Positions 35,323-44,644 of a stretch of 64,000 nucleotides of DNA are shown here, piece by piece; the first letter of the stretch is position 1, and every line of letters starts with the position of its first letter. The stretch comes from Salsuginibacillus halophilus (GTDB lineage Bacteria > Bacillota > Bacilli > Bacillales > Marinococcaceae): the NCBI RefSeq assembly GCF_003014715.1, contig NZ_PYAV01000013.1, forward strand, positions 1 to 64,000, in the 5' to 3' direction. The notes beneath the pieces were generated by a model, which was not told where the DNA came from, did not search any database, and was given only the letters and a program-made list of their open reading frames with translations. A program made the position numbers and the translations under genes.

Positions 35323-36208
35323 AACGCTCCTTCGTCACAGTAAAGAAGGACTAAAAAACATCGGTCGTAACGGTTGGATGAGTTTTGCATCTGTTAGCGC
35401 TGTAACTATTATGTTGATGGTTGTCGGGATTTTTCTCATTTTAATTGCAAACATTAACCATATTGCCTCCGATGTTGAAGGTGATGTAGAAATACGTGTT
35501 CATATTGATATGACAGCTTCTGAAGAAGATAAAGAAGGGCTGTACGAGCAAATTGATGCGATCGATAATGTAGCTGCAATTACATATGTTGACCGGGATG
35601 AAGGACTTGATCAATTTATAGAAGATGTAGATGAAGGCAGCGCAGAGTTGTTTGAATCCCTCCGGAACGAAAACCCGTTAAACGATGTATTCGTTGTCGA
35701 AACAAAAGAGCCGCAACTTACTGAAGATGTCGCGGGAGAGATAGAACAGTTTGCAAACATTGATACAGTTGATTACGGCGAAGATATCATTGAACAGTTG
35801 TTTGCAGTTACGAACATGATTCGTATTGTTGGGGCAGCGCTTGTGCTTGGTTTAATGTTTACAGCAATGTTTTTAATCGCGAACACAATTAAGTTGACGA
35901 TTGTAGCGCGTAAAAATGAAATTCAAATTATGAAACTTGTAGGTGCGACAAACGGATTTATTCGCTGGCCATTTTTTGTCGAAGGTTTAGTGTTAGGTTT
36001 ACTAGGCGCAATTCTTCCAGTGGCAGCTGTTATAAGCGGATATTATTATTTATATGACCTGCTCGTAACAGAGGCGATTTTGTCTTTTGTGGACATTGTA
36101 CCTCCGAATCCATTAACCTTTGAAATCGCTGCGATTTTAATCGGCATAGGCGCCTTAGTCGGCGTTTGGGGGAGTTTGATGTCGGTTCGTAAATTCCTGC
36201 GTGTATAG
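35312..36208 (+). CDS. ftsX: cell-division protein FtsX
   Basis: Membrane partner of FtsE, 298 residues. A cytosolic N-terminus (RHSKEGLKNIGRNGWMSFAS), a first membrane helix (about 24-46), a large extracellular loop (about 47-165) that engages the hydrolase, and three C-terminal helices with the conserved FVEGLVLGLLGA segment. The ATG at 35312 lies inside the end of ftsE. An adjacent gene encodes the probable hydrolase partner, 27 bases downstream. Confidence 0.94.
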   Translation: MKSRTLLRHSKEGLKNIGRNGWMSFASVSAVTIMLMVVGIFLILIANINHIASDVEGDVEIRVHIDMTASEEDKEGLYEQIDAIDNVAAITYVDRDEGLDQFIEDVDEGSAELFESLRNENPLNDVFVVETKEPQLTEDVAGEIEQFANIDTVDYGEDIIEQLFAVTNMIRIVGAALVLGLMFTAMFLIANTIKLTIVARKNEIQIMKLVGATNGFIRWPFFVEGLVLGLLGAILPVAAVISGYYYLYDLLVTEAILSFVDIVPPNPLTFEIAAILIGIGALVGVWGSLMSVRKFLRV

Positions 36209-36235
36209 AGAAAAGTGAAAAAGGGGAGGCAGACT

Positions 36236-37558
36236 TTGAAGCAGAAATTAATTTTAGCCCTATTAGCTTTAACCCTCGTCAGTGCCGGTTGGCTCCAAGC
36301 TGCACAACCGGCTGCCGTTGGTGCAGATCCGTCGCTTGAAGAAGAAATATCTGATATCCAGGAGGAGCGCTCAGAAACTGATGAAGAAGCTGAGCGTACG
36401 GAAGAAGAAATTGCTGAAGTTGAAGAAGAAATGAGTGGGCTGGAAGAAGAGATTCGCGAACTTGATCGTGATATCTCTACCACCACAAATGATATTCGAG
36501 AACAAGAAGCTGAAATAAAAGAGACAGAGGAACGTATCCGCGGTTTACAGGAAGAAATTGGAGAGTTAGAAGAGCGGATCGAAGCACGTGATGATCTCCT
36601 AAAGGATCGTGTTCGTGCAATGTATCAAAATGGTGGTGCTGTTGATTATCTTGAGGTTTTACTTGGTGCTAGTAGCTTTAGTGATTTTTTAGATCGCATG
36701 GCGGCTGTTGCAACAATTACTGAACAAGATCAAAACATTTTAGAAGAGCATCACAACGATCATGAAGCGTTAGAAGCAAGAAAGTCTGAAGTTGAGGATC
36801 AGCTTGCAGATTTGGAAAGATATTTAGAAGATTTGGAGATTATGCGCGAAACGCTTGAAAGGCAGCAGGAGCAAAAGGACGAGCTATTAACTGAACTTGA
36901 AGAAGAAGAAAGTGAGCTTTTGAAGGCTCTTGGTACGCTCGAAAATGAAGCAGAAGTTTTAGAGCGGCAGGAAGAAGCTAAGCAGGAAGAGCTTGAAGCC
37001 TACCGAGAGCGTCAAGCAGAAATTGAGCGTGAACGTGAACGACAGCGCGAACGCGAAAGGCAGCAGGAGCGTGAACGAGAGCGTGAACAGGAAGAGGCAG
37101 ACAGTCAAAACGACGGAGAAACAGCTAGCAGTGCTGAAGTAAACCAAGGATCCGGCGGTGGTGTGCTTGCTCGGCCGGCAACCGGGCGCATGTCATCCGG
37201 CTTTGGGCAACGTTGGGGCCGCATGCACTACGGGTTGGATATTGCCCAGGGAGGACGTTCAAACGTTCCGATTGTTGCAGCTGAATCAGGCCAGGTAATT
37301 GATGCAAGTTATATGAATGGGTATGGAAATACAGTCATGATTACGCACCAAGTTGGTGGACAGACATTAACAACGTTGTATGCACATTTGGATTCCATGC
37401 ATGTGTCTCACGGTGATCAAGTATCGCGTGGTGAGCAGATTGGGATTATGGGTAATACCGGTTTCTCTACGGGTCCGCACTTACACTTTGAGGTCCACGA
37501 GGGCGGTTGGAATAACGAGAAATCCAACGCTGTTGACCCTGAACCGTATATCCAATAG
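36236..37558 (+). CDS. EnvC/CwlO-like coiled-coil M23 endopeptidase
   Basis: Secreted protein of 440 residues with a signal peptide (about 1-32, cleavage near AVGA). Two long coiled-coil stretches (about 35-130 and 165-260) surround a short segment (VDYLEVLLGASSFSDFLDRM, about 136-155) typical of FtsX-binding hydrolases. An Arg-Glu-Gln-rich run (about 255-292) links to an M23/LytM domain with HYGLDIAQGG, LYAHLDSM and HLHFEVHE, all zinc-binding residues kept, so it should be an active endopeptidase. Start TTG 36236 with AAGGGGAGG is chosen over an upstream GTG. Its stop codon overlaps a solo family 1 end. Confidence 0.88.
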   Translation: MKQKLILALLALTLVSAGWLQAAQPAAVGADPSLEEEISDIQEERSETDEEAERTEEEIAEVEEEMSGLEEEIRELDRDISTTTNDIREQEAEIKETEERIRGLQEEIGELEERIEARDDLLKDRVRAMYQNGGAVDYLEVLLGASSFSDFLDRMAAVATITEQDQNILEEHHNDHEALEARKSEVEDQLADLERYLEDLEIMRETLERQQEQKDELLTELEEEESELLKALGTLENEAEVLERQEEAKQEELEAYRERQAEIERERERQRERERQQEREREREQEEADSQNDGETASSAEVNQGSGGGVLARPATGRMSSGFGQRWGRMHYGLDIAQGGRSNVPIVAAESGQVIDASYMNGYGNTVMITHQVGGQTLTTLYAHLDSMHVSHGDQVSRGEQIGIMGNTGFSTGPHLHFEVHEGGWNNEKSNAVDPEPYIQ

Positions 37559-37573
37559 TTTGTCTACACGCTG
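37557..37573 (-). repeat. solo family 1 inverted-repeat end
   Basis: AGTTTGTCTACACGCTG, identical to the domain-1 end of element B, with no other element sequence. It begins inside the TAG stop of the M23 gene and abuts the terminator hairpin. It is probably the scar of a lost copy. Confidence 0.65.
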
Positions 37574-37600
37574 AGGCACCCTTTTTTAGGGTGTCTTTTT
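37574..37600 (+). terminator. terminator of the ftsEX-M23 operon
   Basis: AGGCACCC pairs with GGGTGTCT (one G-T) around TTTTTTA, then TTTTTG. It directly adjoins the solo family 1 end. Confidence 0.85.
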
Positions 37601-37648
37601 GTATATCGGGAAATTGGGTATAAGTATAAGAGAGGAGGAGATGTAGAC

Positions 37649-38503
37649 ATGGAAACAAGGTTTATTGAAACTGAAGGAGCAACGCTGCACACCGTACTTG
37701 CCGGGCCTGAAAAGGGAGAGTTGGTCGTCCTGCTGCATGGTTTTCCAGAATTTTGGTATGGTTGGCGCAGACAGATTCAAGCGCTGGCGGCTGCAGGCTA
37801 CCGCGTTGCTGTTCCAGACCAGCGTGGGTACAATTTAAGCTCTAAGCCACAAGATGTTGAAAGTTATGACACGGCGCTTCTTGCTGATGATGTAGCTGAA
37901 CTTATTCAAGCTTTAGGATATGAGAAGGCTGCAGCGGTCATCGGCCATGATTGGGGTGGCGCAGTAGGTTGGTATCTAGCGATAACCCGGCCGGAAGTTA
38001 TGCGCATGTTTATCCCAATTAATATCCCGCACCCTGGTGTGATGCCGGTAAGTTCTTTGAAAAATCCAACCCAGCTGTTAAAAAGCTCGTACATGGCTTT
38101 CTTTCAGATACCGGCGATTCCTGAAAAAGCAATGCAGGCAGGGGAATTCACTTATATGATGGATGGGTTGAAGCGGACATCCCAGCCAGGTGCTTTTCAT
38201 GATGAAGAGCTGCGTGCTTATGAAAGAGCATGGTCACAACCAGGTGCGCTCACAGGTATGCTCAATTGGTACCGAGCTATGCGCACAGGTACGATGGCTC
38301 ATATTGCAGGGGAGGCTGTTGATATTCCTGTCCGAATGCTTTGGGGGATTGGTGATCAGTTTTTATCGACGACGCTCGCCAAAGACAGCTTAAAACTGTG
38401 CCGTGATGAAGAAGCAGTGTTTATTGGCGAAGCAACTCACTGGGTACTACATGAGCAGCCGGCACTTGTAAATGACTGGATCTTACACTGGCTGAACAAT
38501 TAG
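37649..38503 (+). CDS. alpha/beta hydrolase, epoxide-hydrolase-like
   Basis: Soluble hydrolase of 284 residues. The oxyanion motif HGFPEFWYGWR (about 30-40), nucleophile elbow GHDWGG (about 98-103, Asp nucleophile), cap domain, late acid region WGIGDQFL and catalytic His in EATHWVLHEQP match epoxide hydrolases and haloalkane dehalogenases. Asp in the elbow excludes ordinary esterases. The natural substrate is unknown. Ribosome binding site GAGAGGAGGAG. It is transcribed toward a convergent regulator gene, with element F between. Confidence 0.85.
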   Translation: METRFIETEGATLHTVLAGPEKGELVVLLHGFPEFWYGWRRQIQALAAAGYRVAVPDQRGYNLSSKPQDVESYDTALLADDVAELIQALGYEKAAAVIGHDWGGAVGWYLAITRPEVMRMFIPINIPHPGVMPVSSLKNPTQLLKSSYMAFFQIPAIPEKAMQAGEFTYMMDGLKRTSQPGAFHDEELRAYERAWSQPGALTGMLNWYRAMRTGTMAHIAGEAVDIPVRMLWGIGDQFLSTTLAKDSLKLCRDEEAVFIGEATHWVLHEQPALVNDWILHWLNN

Positions 38504-38524
38504 AAGGATCGTAAATAAACAGAA

Positions 38525-38551
38525 GCACTCCGCAAAAGACATGCGGAGTGC
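38525..38551. terminator. left copy of the duplicated terminator hairpin
   Basis: GCACTCCGCA pairs with TGCGGAGTGC around 7 bases. The same stem occurs at 39118-39143 across element F. No T tract follows here because the element end starts one base later. Confidence 0.75.
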
Positions 38552-38552
38552 C

Positions 38553-39115
38553 CAGACTATCGATAAAGTACAAATTCTAAGGTTCGCGCACAGCTTACTA
38601 TTCCAAGCTCTACGACCTGCCCTATTAAGAGGATAAAAACCGAATCACAAACGTAACCTTCACGCCAGACGGACGCTTTCCCGAGGGCTTGGCTTCAGCT
38701 AACTTGTTCGAAACCATTCGAACAAGTGGATCTTCAGCCTGCGCTTGTCCCTTTGGGAGTCGTCGTCTTTCGTTTCGGTCACTTTTACATTTGTATATGG
38801 TTCGTTTGATCACTCATAAAACGTCGTTGTGAAATTGAATCATGTAGATATTACTTAATCAAAAGAATCTTTATCGTTCATGACCACCAAATGATGTAAG
38901 GCTGACAAGCATCGATGGTGACGCTTACGCAGAGCAATGAGTGAGAATAGCCCGCAGGCAGTGTTCGCCTGCCGAGAAAGTTGAGTCCGTACAAGTGGAT
39001 TAAGAAGACACGATGCGATCAAAAGTGAGCGCAGATCAAACCGATGTCGCACTTGTGCCCTCCGGGTGCAAACCTCCGCTGAAATGCAAAGTCAGCTTTT
39101 ATATGCCTACGTGTT
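38553..39115 (-). mobile_element. family 1 element, copy F (complete, diverged)
   Basis: About 560 bases in reverse orientation. Left end CAGACTATCGATAAAGT; the right end is diverged (GCCTACGTGTTG against GTCTACACGCTG). Domain 2 keeps the TTCGAA hairpin (ACTTGTTCGAA/TTCGAACAAGT, near 38702-38727). Domain 1 is rearranged from about 38990 with sequence resembling the family 2 CGATGTCGCACTTGTGCC block. It is flanked by duplicated terminator stems. Confidence 0.75.
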
Positions 39116-39117
39116 GG

Positions 39118-39143
39118 GCACTCCGCAATCTCTTGCGGAGTGC
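39118..39143. terminator. right copy of the duplicated terminator hairpin
   Basis: Same 10-base stem as 38525-38551 with a different 6-base loop. It adjoins the 3' end of the XRE-TPR gene. Joining the outer flanks of the two copies would restore an ordinary bidirectional terminator between the two convergent genes, with T-rich tails on both strands. Confidence 0.75.
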
Positions 39144-39148
39144 CCTGA

Positions 39149-40435
39149 TTAATTTTCTTGATTTTCGGTATAATCATCGTAAATATAGTTGTCGCCTTTA
39201 AAGTGCCTGCTGTGCTCAAAAATTCTCATGGAGGCTTTAAAGTAATACAATGCATCTGTCATTTGTCCATGTTTTTCGAGGAATGTGGCATAATCAAAGT
39301 AAAAGCTGCCTAATGTATGTTCAGCCTGCATGTCTTCTAAAAATTTGCATACTTCTTCATAATACTTATAACACAACGCTACATCTGATAATAACGGTTG
39401 CATAAATCGGAAAGTCGTATGGGCTTCTTGAGCGGCCCGGTAGGTCATCGCTTCGTACATTAAAGCTTCATACGCTTCTACTTTTTGTTCGTTAGAAGCT
39501 TCAGATAGCTTCATTAAATTCATTTTCGTCCGTAAAACGCCAATTTTCGATCCGATATTTTCAAATAGTGATTTCGAAGTTTCATAGCACTGCCTTGCAA
39601 GGTCTAAACGCTCCATAAGCAGAAAGTTAAAACCGAGGTTTAACCAGCAAGTAGCACTGGTATGTGGCGGCACGCGGTAACTGCCGAGGTCAAGACAACG
39701 ATATAAAAGTTCCACCGCTTTTTCGTAATCTTTAGAATCAGTAAAAAATCGTGACTTTAACACGAGGAGTTTGCTTAAAAACTTTGAACTCTCGGCTTTT
39801 TCAGCAAGTTCAATTAAATAATCGAGCTTCGTTAAATAATTATCGAGAACTTTTAATTTTTTTTCAGCAAGTAGTTGGTTGTATTTAATTCGTAAGTGGT
39901 CTTCTGTGTAGGCTTCAATCAGGTCGGTTGTCATTAAGGCATCGGCTTCGTTAAAGGCTGTTAATGCAGCGGCCGGCTTGCTTTGCGATAATCGGTTTTT
40001 TCCTTCAGTTGTTTTAAGCCGAATTTGTTCAATATCTTTGACCGGAAGTTTACGTAAGCTTTGTAAAATTTCATCTACTTTATCTGTATGCCCAGCTGGA
40101 ATTAATTTTTGGGCGAGTGTCAGCCGGGTAGGAAATTGAAATTCTGTATAACGCTCAAACGCTTCGAGCAGCTGAGTTGGATCAGATGTTTTACGTAAAA
40201 GATAAAGCTGAATGCGCTGCTCATGGTAAGTAACGTTGTACATTTTTTCGTCAAGTTCATCTTCGCTTAAACCGAGGCGCAGCATTAAATAATGTTTTGT
40301 TTCTGGTTTGATCCGCACAGTTTTACCACGTTCAATGTTGGATAACGTCGCCGGGGTCATTTGTTCACCAGCAAGTTCTTCTAATGTCAGCCCAAGCTCC
40401 AAACGTTTGGAGCGGATCAAGGCGCCGATGTCCAT
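39149..40435 (-). CDS. XRE-family regulator with TPR-like repeats
   Basis: Protein of 428 residues: an N-terminal helix-turn-helix (about 5-60, IRSKRLELGLTLEELAGEQM then TPATLSNIERGK) and a long all-helical C-terminal part with tetratricopeptide-like units (for example KAVELLYRCLDLGSYRVPP, LDLARQCYETSKSLFENIG, GQMTDALYYFKASMRIFEHS). The plan resembles peptide-responsive RNPP regulators such as PlcR and NprR, but no signal-peptide gene is visible beside it, so the ligand is open. It faces away from the GGDEF-EAL gene and may control it. Confidence 0.8.
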   Translation of the reverse strand: MDIGALIRSKRLELGLTLEELAGEQMTPATLSNIERGKTVRIKPETKHYLMLRLGLSEDELDEKMYNVTYHEQRIQLYLLRKTSDPTQLLEAFERYTEFQFPTRLTLAQKLIPAGHTDKVDEILQSLRKLPVKDIEQIRLKTTEGKNRLSQSKPAAALTAFNEADALMTTDLIEAYTEDHLRIKYNQLLAEKKLKVLDNYLTKLDYLIELAEKAESSKFLSKLLVLKSRFFTDSKDYEKAVELLYRCLDLGSYRVPPHTSATCWLNLGFNFLLMERLDLARQCYETSKSLFENIGSKIGVLRTKMNLMKLSEASNEQKVEAYEALMYEAMTYRAAQEAHTTFRFMQPLLSDVALCYKYYEEVCKFLEDMQAEHTLGSFYFDYATFLEKHGQMTDALYYFKASMRIFEHSRHFKGDNYIYDDYTENQEN

Positions 40436-40789
40436 AACATCACCTTTTCTTTAAATTTCCCACTCGGAGCAAGCAGTTCAATTGTATCATAAGAATTTTT
40501 TCAAATATTGTTTGTTATTGTGAAGTTACAAAGTATCGAGACACTTATGTAACAATAAAATGGAAAGGGGAAGTGCCAGAATGCTCGAAATATAAGTTTT
40601 CTTATATTATACATGGGCCAAGCCGCTTCGAAAAGCTTCGAGCCTGCTGTCAGGCCTTTATCATCGTTACTTCACAAAATAGAAATTCTACTTATTAGGT
40701 ATTTTGACCTTCGACTTATGGTTGTATATGATACAATATTTACAAAGTATGCATGTAGTTGTGTTAGATAAAAGGAGGAAAGTGCGGTT
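40436..40789. other. 354-base divergent intergenic region
   Basis: Holds the promoter of the GAF-GGDEF-EAL gene (below) and, presumably, that of the XRE-TPR gene on the other strand. A short imperfect hairpin with GCCTGctgtCAGGC lies near 40647. No gene seen. Confidence 0.5.
40704..40732 (+). promoter_or_regulatory. sigma-A promoter of the GAF-GGDEF-EAL gene
   Basis: TTGACC, 17 bases, TATGAT, 58 bases before the ATG. Both boxes are near consensus. Confidence 0.7.
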
Positions 40790-42538
40790 ATGTATATTCC
40801 GTACACAGATATTAAGTATTATGAAAAGTTTCACGCTTACGCCGAAAAAACTTTAGCGGTCGTGAACGAACTCGTTGATAAAGAAAGCTTCTTTATTTCT
40901 CATACGGATGACCAGCATTTTTCGATTTTAGCTGCGCTTCATACGAGCGAAGAAAATTTTCAGTTAACAGCAAATAACCGCTTTCCGCTCGATTATTCCA
41001 TCTGCCAATATTTATATCGCGATGGCTATTCATCGCTTACATTTCATGATACGATGGACGCTTCTATGACTTCCGAGTTACCCGCAGTACAACAGTTAAA
41101 TGTAGGGTGTTATATTGGTGTACCCATTAAACTTGAAAATGGCGCAGTTTTCGGGACGCTTTGTGCAATCGGGAGAAATCCGGGTGAGGCAGCAAGTCAA
41201 GATGTTCAGCACCTCGACTACTTTGCCGGAATCTTAGCTGAGATGATTCAATACGAATATGATGCAATTCATGACAGCTCTACCCATCTATACAACGAAG
41301 CTTTTGTGTACAGATGCTTTGATCATGAGGTACAGCACGCTGCTTCGTTTTTAAATGTTTATTATATTGATATTGATAACTTCAAATATGTCAATGAAGC
41401 GATGGGCTTTTATGTGGCTGAACAACTGCTCCGGCACACTGCTGATCGGTTAAAAAGCGTCCTTGCACCGGATAGTATTGTTGCTCGTATCGGTGGGGAT
41501 GAATTGCTGGTCGTAACCTCGGAGACGAGCTCTTCCCAAGACGCAGAAGCACTCGCTGAACGAATGAAAATACTGTTTGAAACGCCGTTTGAAATTCAAA
41601 ATTACGAAATTAATGTAACCCCAAGTATAGGAGTTACAGAATACCCGCGGCTCGGCGATTATGTGGAAACCTTGGTCAAGCAAGGAAAGCTCGCAATGGA
41701 AGCTGCGAAAAAAGATGGAAAAAACACAATAAGTTATTACGCCCGCCAAATGCAATCAGACTCCGCGCGTAATGCCTTAGTTGCGAATGATTTACCAAAA
41801 GCCTTAATAGAGGAACAATTTGAGCTTTATTTTCAACCCCTTTATTCGTCGTCGGGGGAAACTGTTACTGCACTTGAAGCTTTAATCCGCTGGAATCACC
41901 CAGCTGTTGGGCTTGTTTCCCCCGGAGAGTTTCTGCCGCTCGCTGAAGAGATGGGCTTTATGCCAAAAATTGATGAGTGGGTTTTAAGAGAAGCCTGCCG
42001 GTGTGGGAAGGAATTTCAAGAAACCTATAACCGCAATCTTCGCATAAGCGTGAATTTATCTACCCATTTTTTTACACAGTCCCAATTTGCTTCACGCGTG
42101 TTTGAAGCTCTGGATGCGACCGGTCTTCCGTATGAATCGCTTCAAATCGAAATAACAGAACGACATATGCTTAAAAACCTTGAAGAAACGAAACAGTTGC
42201 TCACGTTTTTACAGACATCTGGTATCGGAGTTGCGCTTGATGATTTTGGCAAAGGGTATTCCTCTTTAAATTACTTGCGGGAATTACCGATTCAAACATT
42301 AAAGCTTGATGCATCTTTAATACCGGACTCACTTGAGCGTTCAGCAGATGTAGAGTTTGTGCATAACATTATTAAGATTGCTCATTTGTATCAATTGAAA
42401 GTGGTAGCTGAAGGGATTGAAACAAGTGAGCAGCAGCAAATGTTGAGCACGCTAGGGTGTAATGGTTTACAAGGTTTTTGGCTTGCCCGGCCGGCTTCTG
42501 TGGATGAGCTGAAAAGACGCATTTTAACAGCATCGTGA
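40790..42538 (+). CDS. GAF-GGDEF-EAL bifunctional c-di-GMP protein
   Basis: Protein of 582 residues. A GAF domain (about 15-150, IGVPIKLENGAVFGTLCAIG) is followed by GGDEF (about 160-315) with ARIGGDELLVVTS and EAL (about 330-580) with ALEALIRWNHP, IEITE, LDDFGKGYSSL, KLDASLI and VVAEGIE. GGDEL departs from GGDEF only in the last position, and the EAL motifs look functional, so both activities are possible. In the EAL loop KLDAS replaces the usual KIDRS. Ribosome binding site AAAGGAGG. It has its own promoter and terminator. Confidence 0.9.
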   Translation: MYIPYTDIKYYEKFHAYAEKTLAVVNELVDKESFFISHTDDQHFSILAALHTSEENFQLTANNRFPLDYSICQYLYRDGYSSLTFHDTMDASMTSELPAVQQLNVGCYIGVPIKLENGAVFGTLCAIGRNPGEAASQDVQHLDYFAGILAEMIQYEYDAIHDSSTHLYNEAFVYRCFDHEVQHAASFLNVYYIDIDNFKYVNEAMGFYVAEQLLRHTADRLKSVLAPDSIVARIGGDELLVVTSETSSSQDAEALAERMKILFETPFEIQNYEINVTPSIGVTEYPRLGDYVETLVKQGKLAMEAAKKDGKNTISYYARQMQSDSARNALVANDLPKALIEEQFELYFQPLYSSSGETVTALEALIRWNHPAVGLVSPGEFLPLAEEMGFMPKIDEWVLREACRCGKEFQETYNRNLRISVNLSTHFFTQSQFASRVFEALDATGLPYESLQIEITERHMLKNLEETKQLLTFLQTSGIGVALDDFGKGYSSLNYLRELPIQTLKLDASLIPDSLERSADVEFVHNIIKIAHLYQLKVVAEGIETSEQQQMLSTLGCNGLQGFWLARPASVDELKRRILTAS

Positions 42539-42574
42539 TTTGAACTAAGTTGAATAAGTTTCATCATTTGTCAT

Positions 42575-42770
42575 AAGAGGATAAAAGCCGAATCATGAAC
42601 GTAATCTTCACTTCAGACGGGTTCTTTCCCGAGGGCTTGCCTTCAGCCTGCGCTTGACTCTTTGGGCGTCGCCGTCTTTCGTTTCGGTCACTTTTTAATT
42701 TACGGATTATCAATCATTTTAATATATATTTTTCGTTCTACAACTTATGAAGCGCCATTATGAAATTAAC
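42575..42770 (-). repeat. family 1 remnant, copy G (domain 2)
   Basis: Reverse orientation, from AAGAGGATAAAAGCCGAATC to about TATGAAGCGCCATTATG. It has the domain-2 arms (CCGAGGGCTTGCC and GTCGCCGTCTTTCG) but lacks the inner TTCGAA hairpin, domain 1 and both ends. It lies between the EAL stop codon and that gene's terminator. Confidence 0.75.
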
Positions 42771-42780
42771 TTAAGTTATG

Positions 42781-42811
42781 AAAGCTCCCTGGCGCTTAGG
42801 GGGGCTTTTTT
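42781..42811 (+). terminator. terminator of the GAF-GGDEF-EAL gene
   Basis: AAAGCTCCC pairs with GGGGGGCTTT (one wobble), followed by TTTTT. It is displaced about 240 bases from the stop codon by repeat G. Confidence 0.75.
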
Positions 42812-43038
42812 ACGGTTCGCGCAGGGTTAGGAAGTCTTTGCGTACAATTTTGAAATATGCTTTAATAAAGAAAGAATCCGTCTTTTATTAACGATAAAGT
42901 TAAGATTTAATACAAGCGTTTTCAAAAAGAAAATTGATTAAAACAATATTTGATGTCGAAGGAGATTTTTAACATTTATACGTCCAGCCGGCTGTTTTAA
43001 GTTTTACGGAAACAGGAAAATGGAAAGGTGGTTCATCT

Positions 43039-44532
43039 TTGGCAAATAAACAAAAGTGGCTGGCGGGAGCAGGTGCGCTGGTGCTTGCTTTTGGTGCAGG
43101 CGGCCTGATGTTCTCCGGGGGCGATGAGGTCACGGAGGAAGAGATGCGCGAACTTGCTTCTTCAGTAGAAAACAGCGAGGAACAAAGTGGCAGCGAAGGC
43201 CAGAGTAGTGAGGCCACTGAAGCAGAAGAAGAGATAGAGGCTGATCTTACAAAAGTTGCTCAAGCATTTGAAATGATCCAACAAAATTATATTGATGATG
43301 TTGAGGATGAAAAGTTAATCGAAGGTGCCATTGAAGGAATGGTCAATGAGCTGGATGATCCGTTTTCGGATTATATGGATGCTGAAACAGCTGAAGAATT
43401 CATTGAATCTTTGGATGCCCAGTTTGAGGGTATTGGTGCAGAAGTGAGCATGGAAAATGGGTATGTAACAATCATGTCGCCGTTTAATGATTCGCCGGCA
43501 GAAGATGCAGGACTTCAGCCAAACGACCGGATTATCGAAATTGATGGCGAGCCCATAGAGGATGAGACTTTAAATGAAGCGGTTATGAAAATTCGGGGTG
43601 AGAAAGGTTCGGTTGTTACCCTTACAATTGACCGTCCAGGCACTGAAGATACCTTTGATGTGGATGTCGAGCGCGATGAAATTCCAATTGAAACTGTTGA
43701 GAGTGAAACGTATGAGCGAAACGGAGAGACGGTGGGTGTGCTGACGTTAAACTCCTTTTCTCAAGATACCGCAGCTCATTTTGAAGAACATCTAGATGAG
43801 CTAGAAAGTGAAGGTATTCAAGGGCTCGTTGTTGATGTCCGAGGAAACCCAGGCGGTTATCTAAACAGTGTTGAAGATATAGGTGATCTGATTATTCCGG
43901 GTGGTGAACCGGTTGTACAAATTGAGGACCCAATGGGACAGACGATGCAGCATATTTCAAATTTAGAAGAGGATAAAGATTACCCGATGGCTGCCGTTAC
44001 AAACGAAGGAAGTGCTTCAGCTTCTGAAATTTTGGCAGCAGCTATGATGGAGTCCGGCGGTCATGATGTCGTCGGGGAGTCTTCGTTTGGAAAAGGGACC
44101 GTTCAACAGTCTCTTGATCTAGGGGACGGGAGCGAGTTGAAGCTATCGTTATTCCGCTGGTTGACTGCAGATGGCAATGATATTAACGAAGAAGGTGTCA
44201 CGCCTACTGTTGAAGTTGAGCAGCCTTCATATTTCACTCTCCCGGCGCTTCAGGTGGATGAAACGTTTGCTGAAGATGACCATGATGAGCAGATCCGGAT
44301 TGCACAGGAAATCTTAACTGTATTGAATTATGATCCAGAACGGACAGACGGCTATTTAGATGGGGAGACGTCAGCTCAACTTGAAGCCTTTCAAAGTGAG
44401 CAAGGGCTATCGGAAAATGGAGAACTTGATGATGAAACTGCAACAGCACTGCATCAAAATATTCTTGATGAAGTGCGCGATCCTGCCAATGATGCACAGC
44501 TTCAAAAAGCGTTGGAGCTAGTGAGTGAATAA
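43039..44532 (+). CDS. ctpB: carboxyl-terminal processing serine protease
   Basis: S41 peptidase of 497 residues. An N-terminal membrane anchor (about 5-25), an acidic linker (about 30-65), a helical region, a PDZ domain (about 130-205, GAEVSMENGYVTIMSPFNDS, GLQPNDRIIEIDG) and the protease core with catalytic Ser in SASASEILA and Lys in FGKGTVQQSL. A C-terminal peptidoglycan-binding-like domain (about 415-475, LNYDPERTDGYLDGETSAQL) is present. In B. subtilis CtpB cleaves SpoIVFA during sporulation. Start TTG 43039 with GGAAAGGTGG. Confidence 0.92.
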   Translation: MANKQKWLAGAGALVLAFGAGGLMFSGGDEVTEEEMRELASSVENSEEQSGSEGQSSEATEAEEEIEADLTKVAQAFEMIQQNYIDDVEDEKLIEGAIEGMVNELDDPFSDYMDAETAEEFIESLDAQFEGIGAEVSMENGYVTIMSPFNDSPAEDAGLQPNDRIIEIDGEPIEDETLNEAVMKIRGEKGSVVTLTIDRPGTEDTFDVDVERDEIPIETVESETYERNGETVGVLTLNSFSQDTAAHFEEHLDELESEGIQGLVVDVRGNPGGYLNSVEDIGDLIIPGGEPVVQIEDPMGQTMQHISNLEEDKDYPMAAVTNEGSASASEILAAAMMESGGHDVVGESSFGKGTVQQSLDLGDGSELKLSLFRWLTADGNDINEEGVTPTVEVEQPSYFTLPALQVDETFAEDDHDEQIRIAQEILTVLNYDPERTDGYLDGETSAQLEAFQSEQGLSENGELDDETATALHQNILDEVRDPANDAQLQKALELVSE

Positions 44533-44584
44533 GTCGTTTGGAGGATTTCTGCATGCTGGAAGAGGATGTACAGCAGCAGTGTCG

Positions 44585-44621
44585 AATACATTCACAGCGG
44601 TGTCTGTGAATGTATTTTTTT
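44585..44621 (+). terminator. terminator of ctpB
   Basis: AATACATTCACAG pairs with CTGTGAATGTATT (6-base loop), then TTTTT. The minJ ribosome binding site follows about 15 bases later, so read-through could also supply minJ. Confidence 0.88.
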
Positions 44622-44644
44622 CCTGAAGGAAAGGGGGAAGGGAT

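Larger units (their letters stand above)
42539..43038. other. 500-base gap: repeat G, terminator, ctpB leader
   Basis: Contains a partial family 1 element (about 42575-42770), the terminator of the upstream gene (42781-42811) and about 220 AT-rich bases before ctpB with no confident promoter. Confidence 0.6.
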
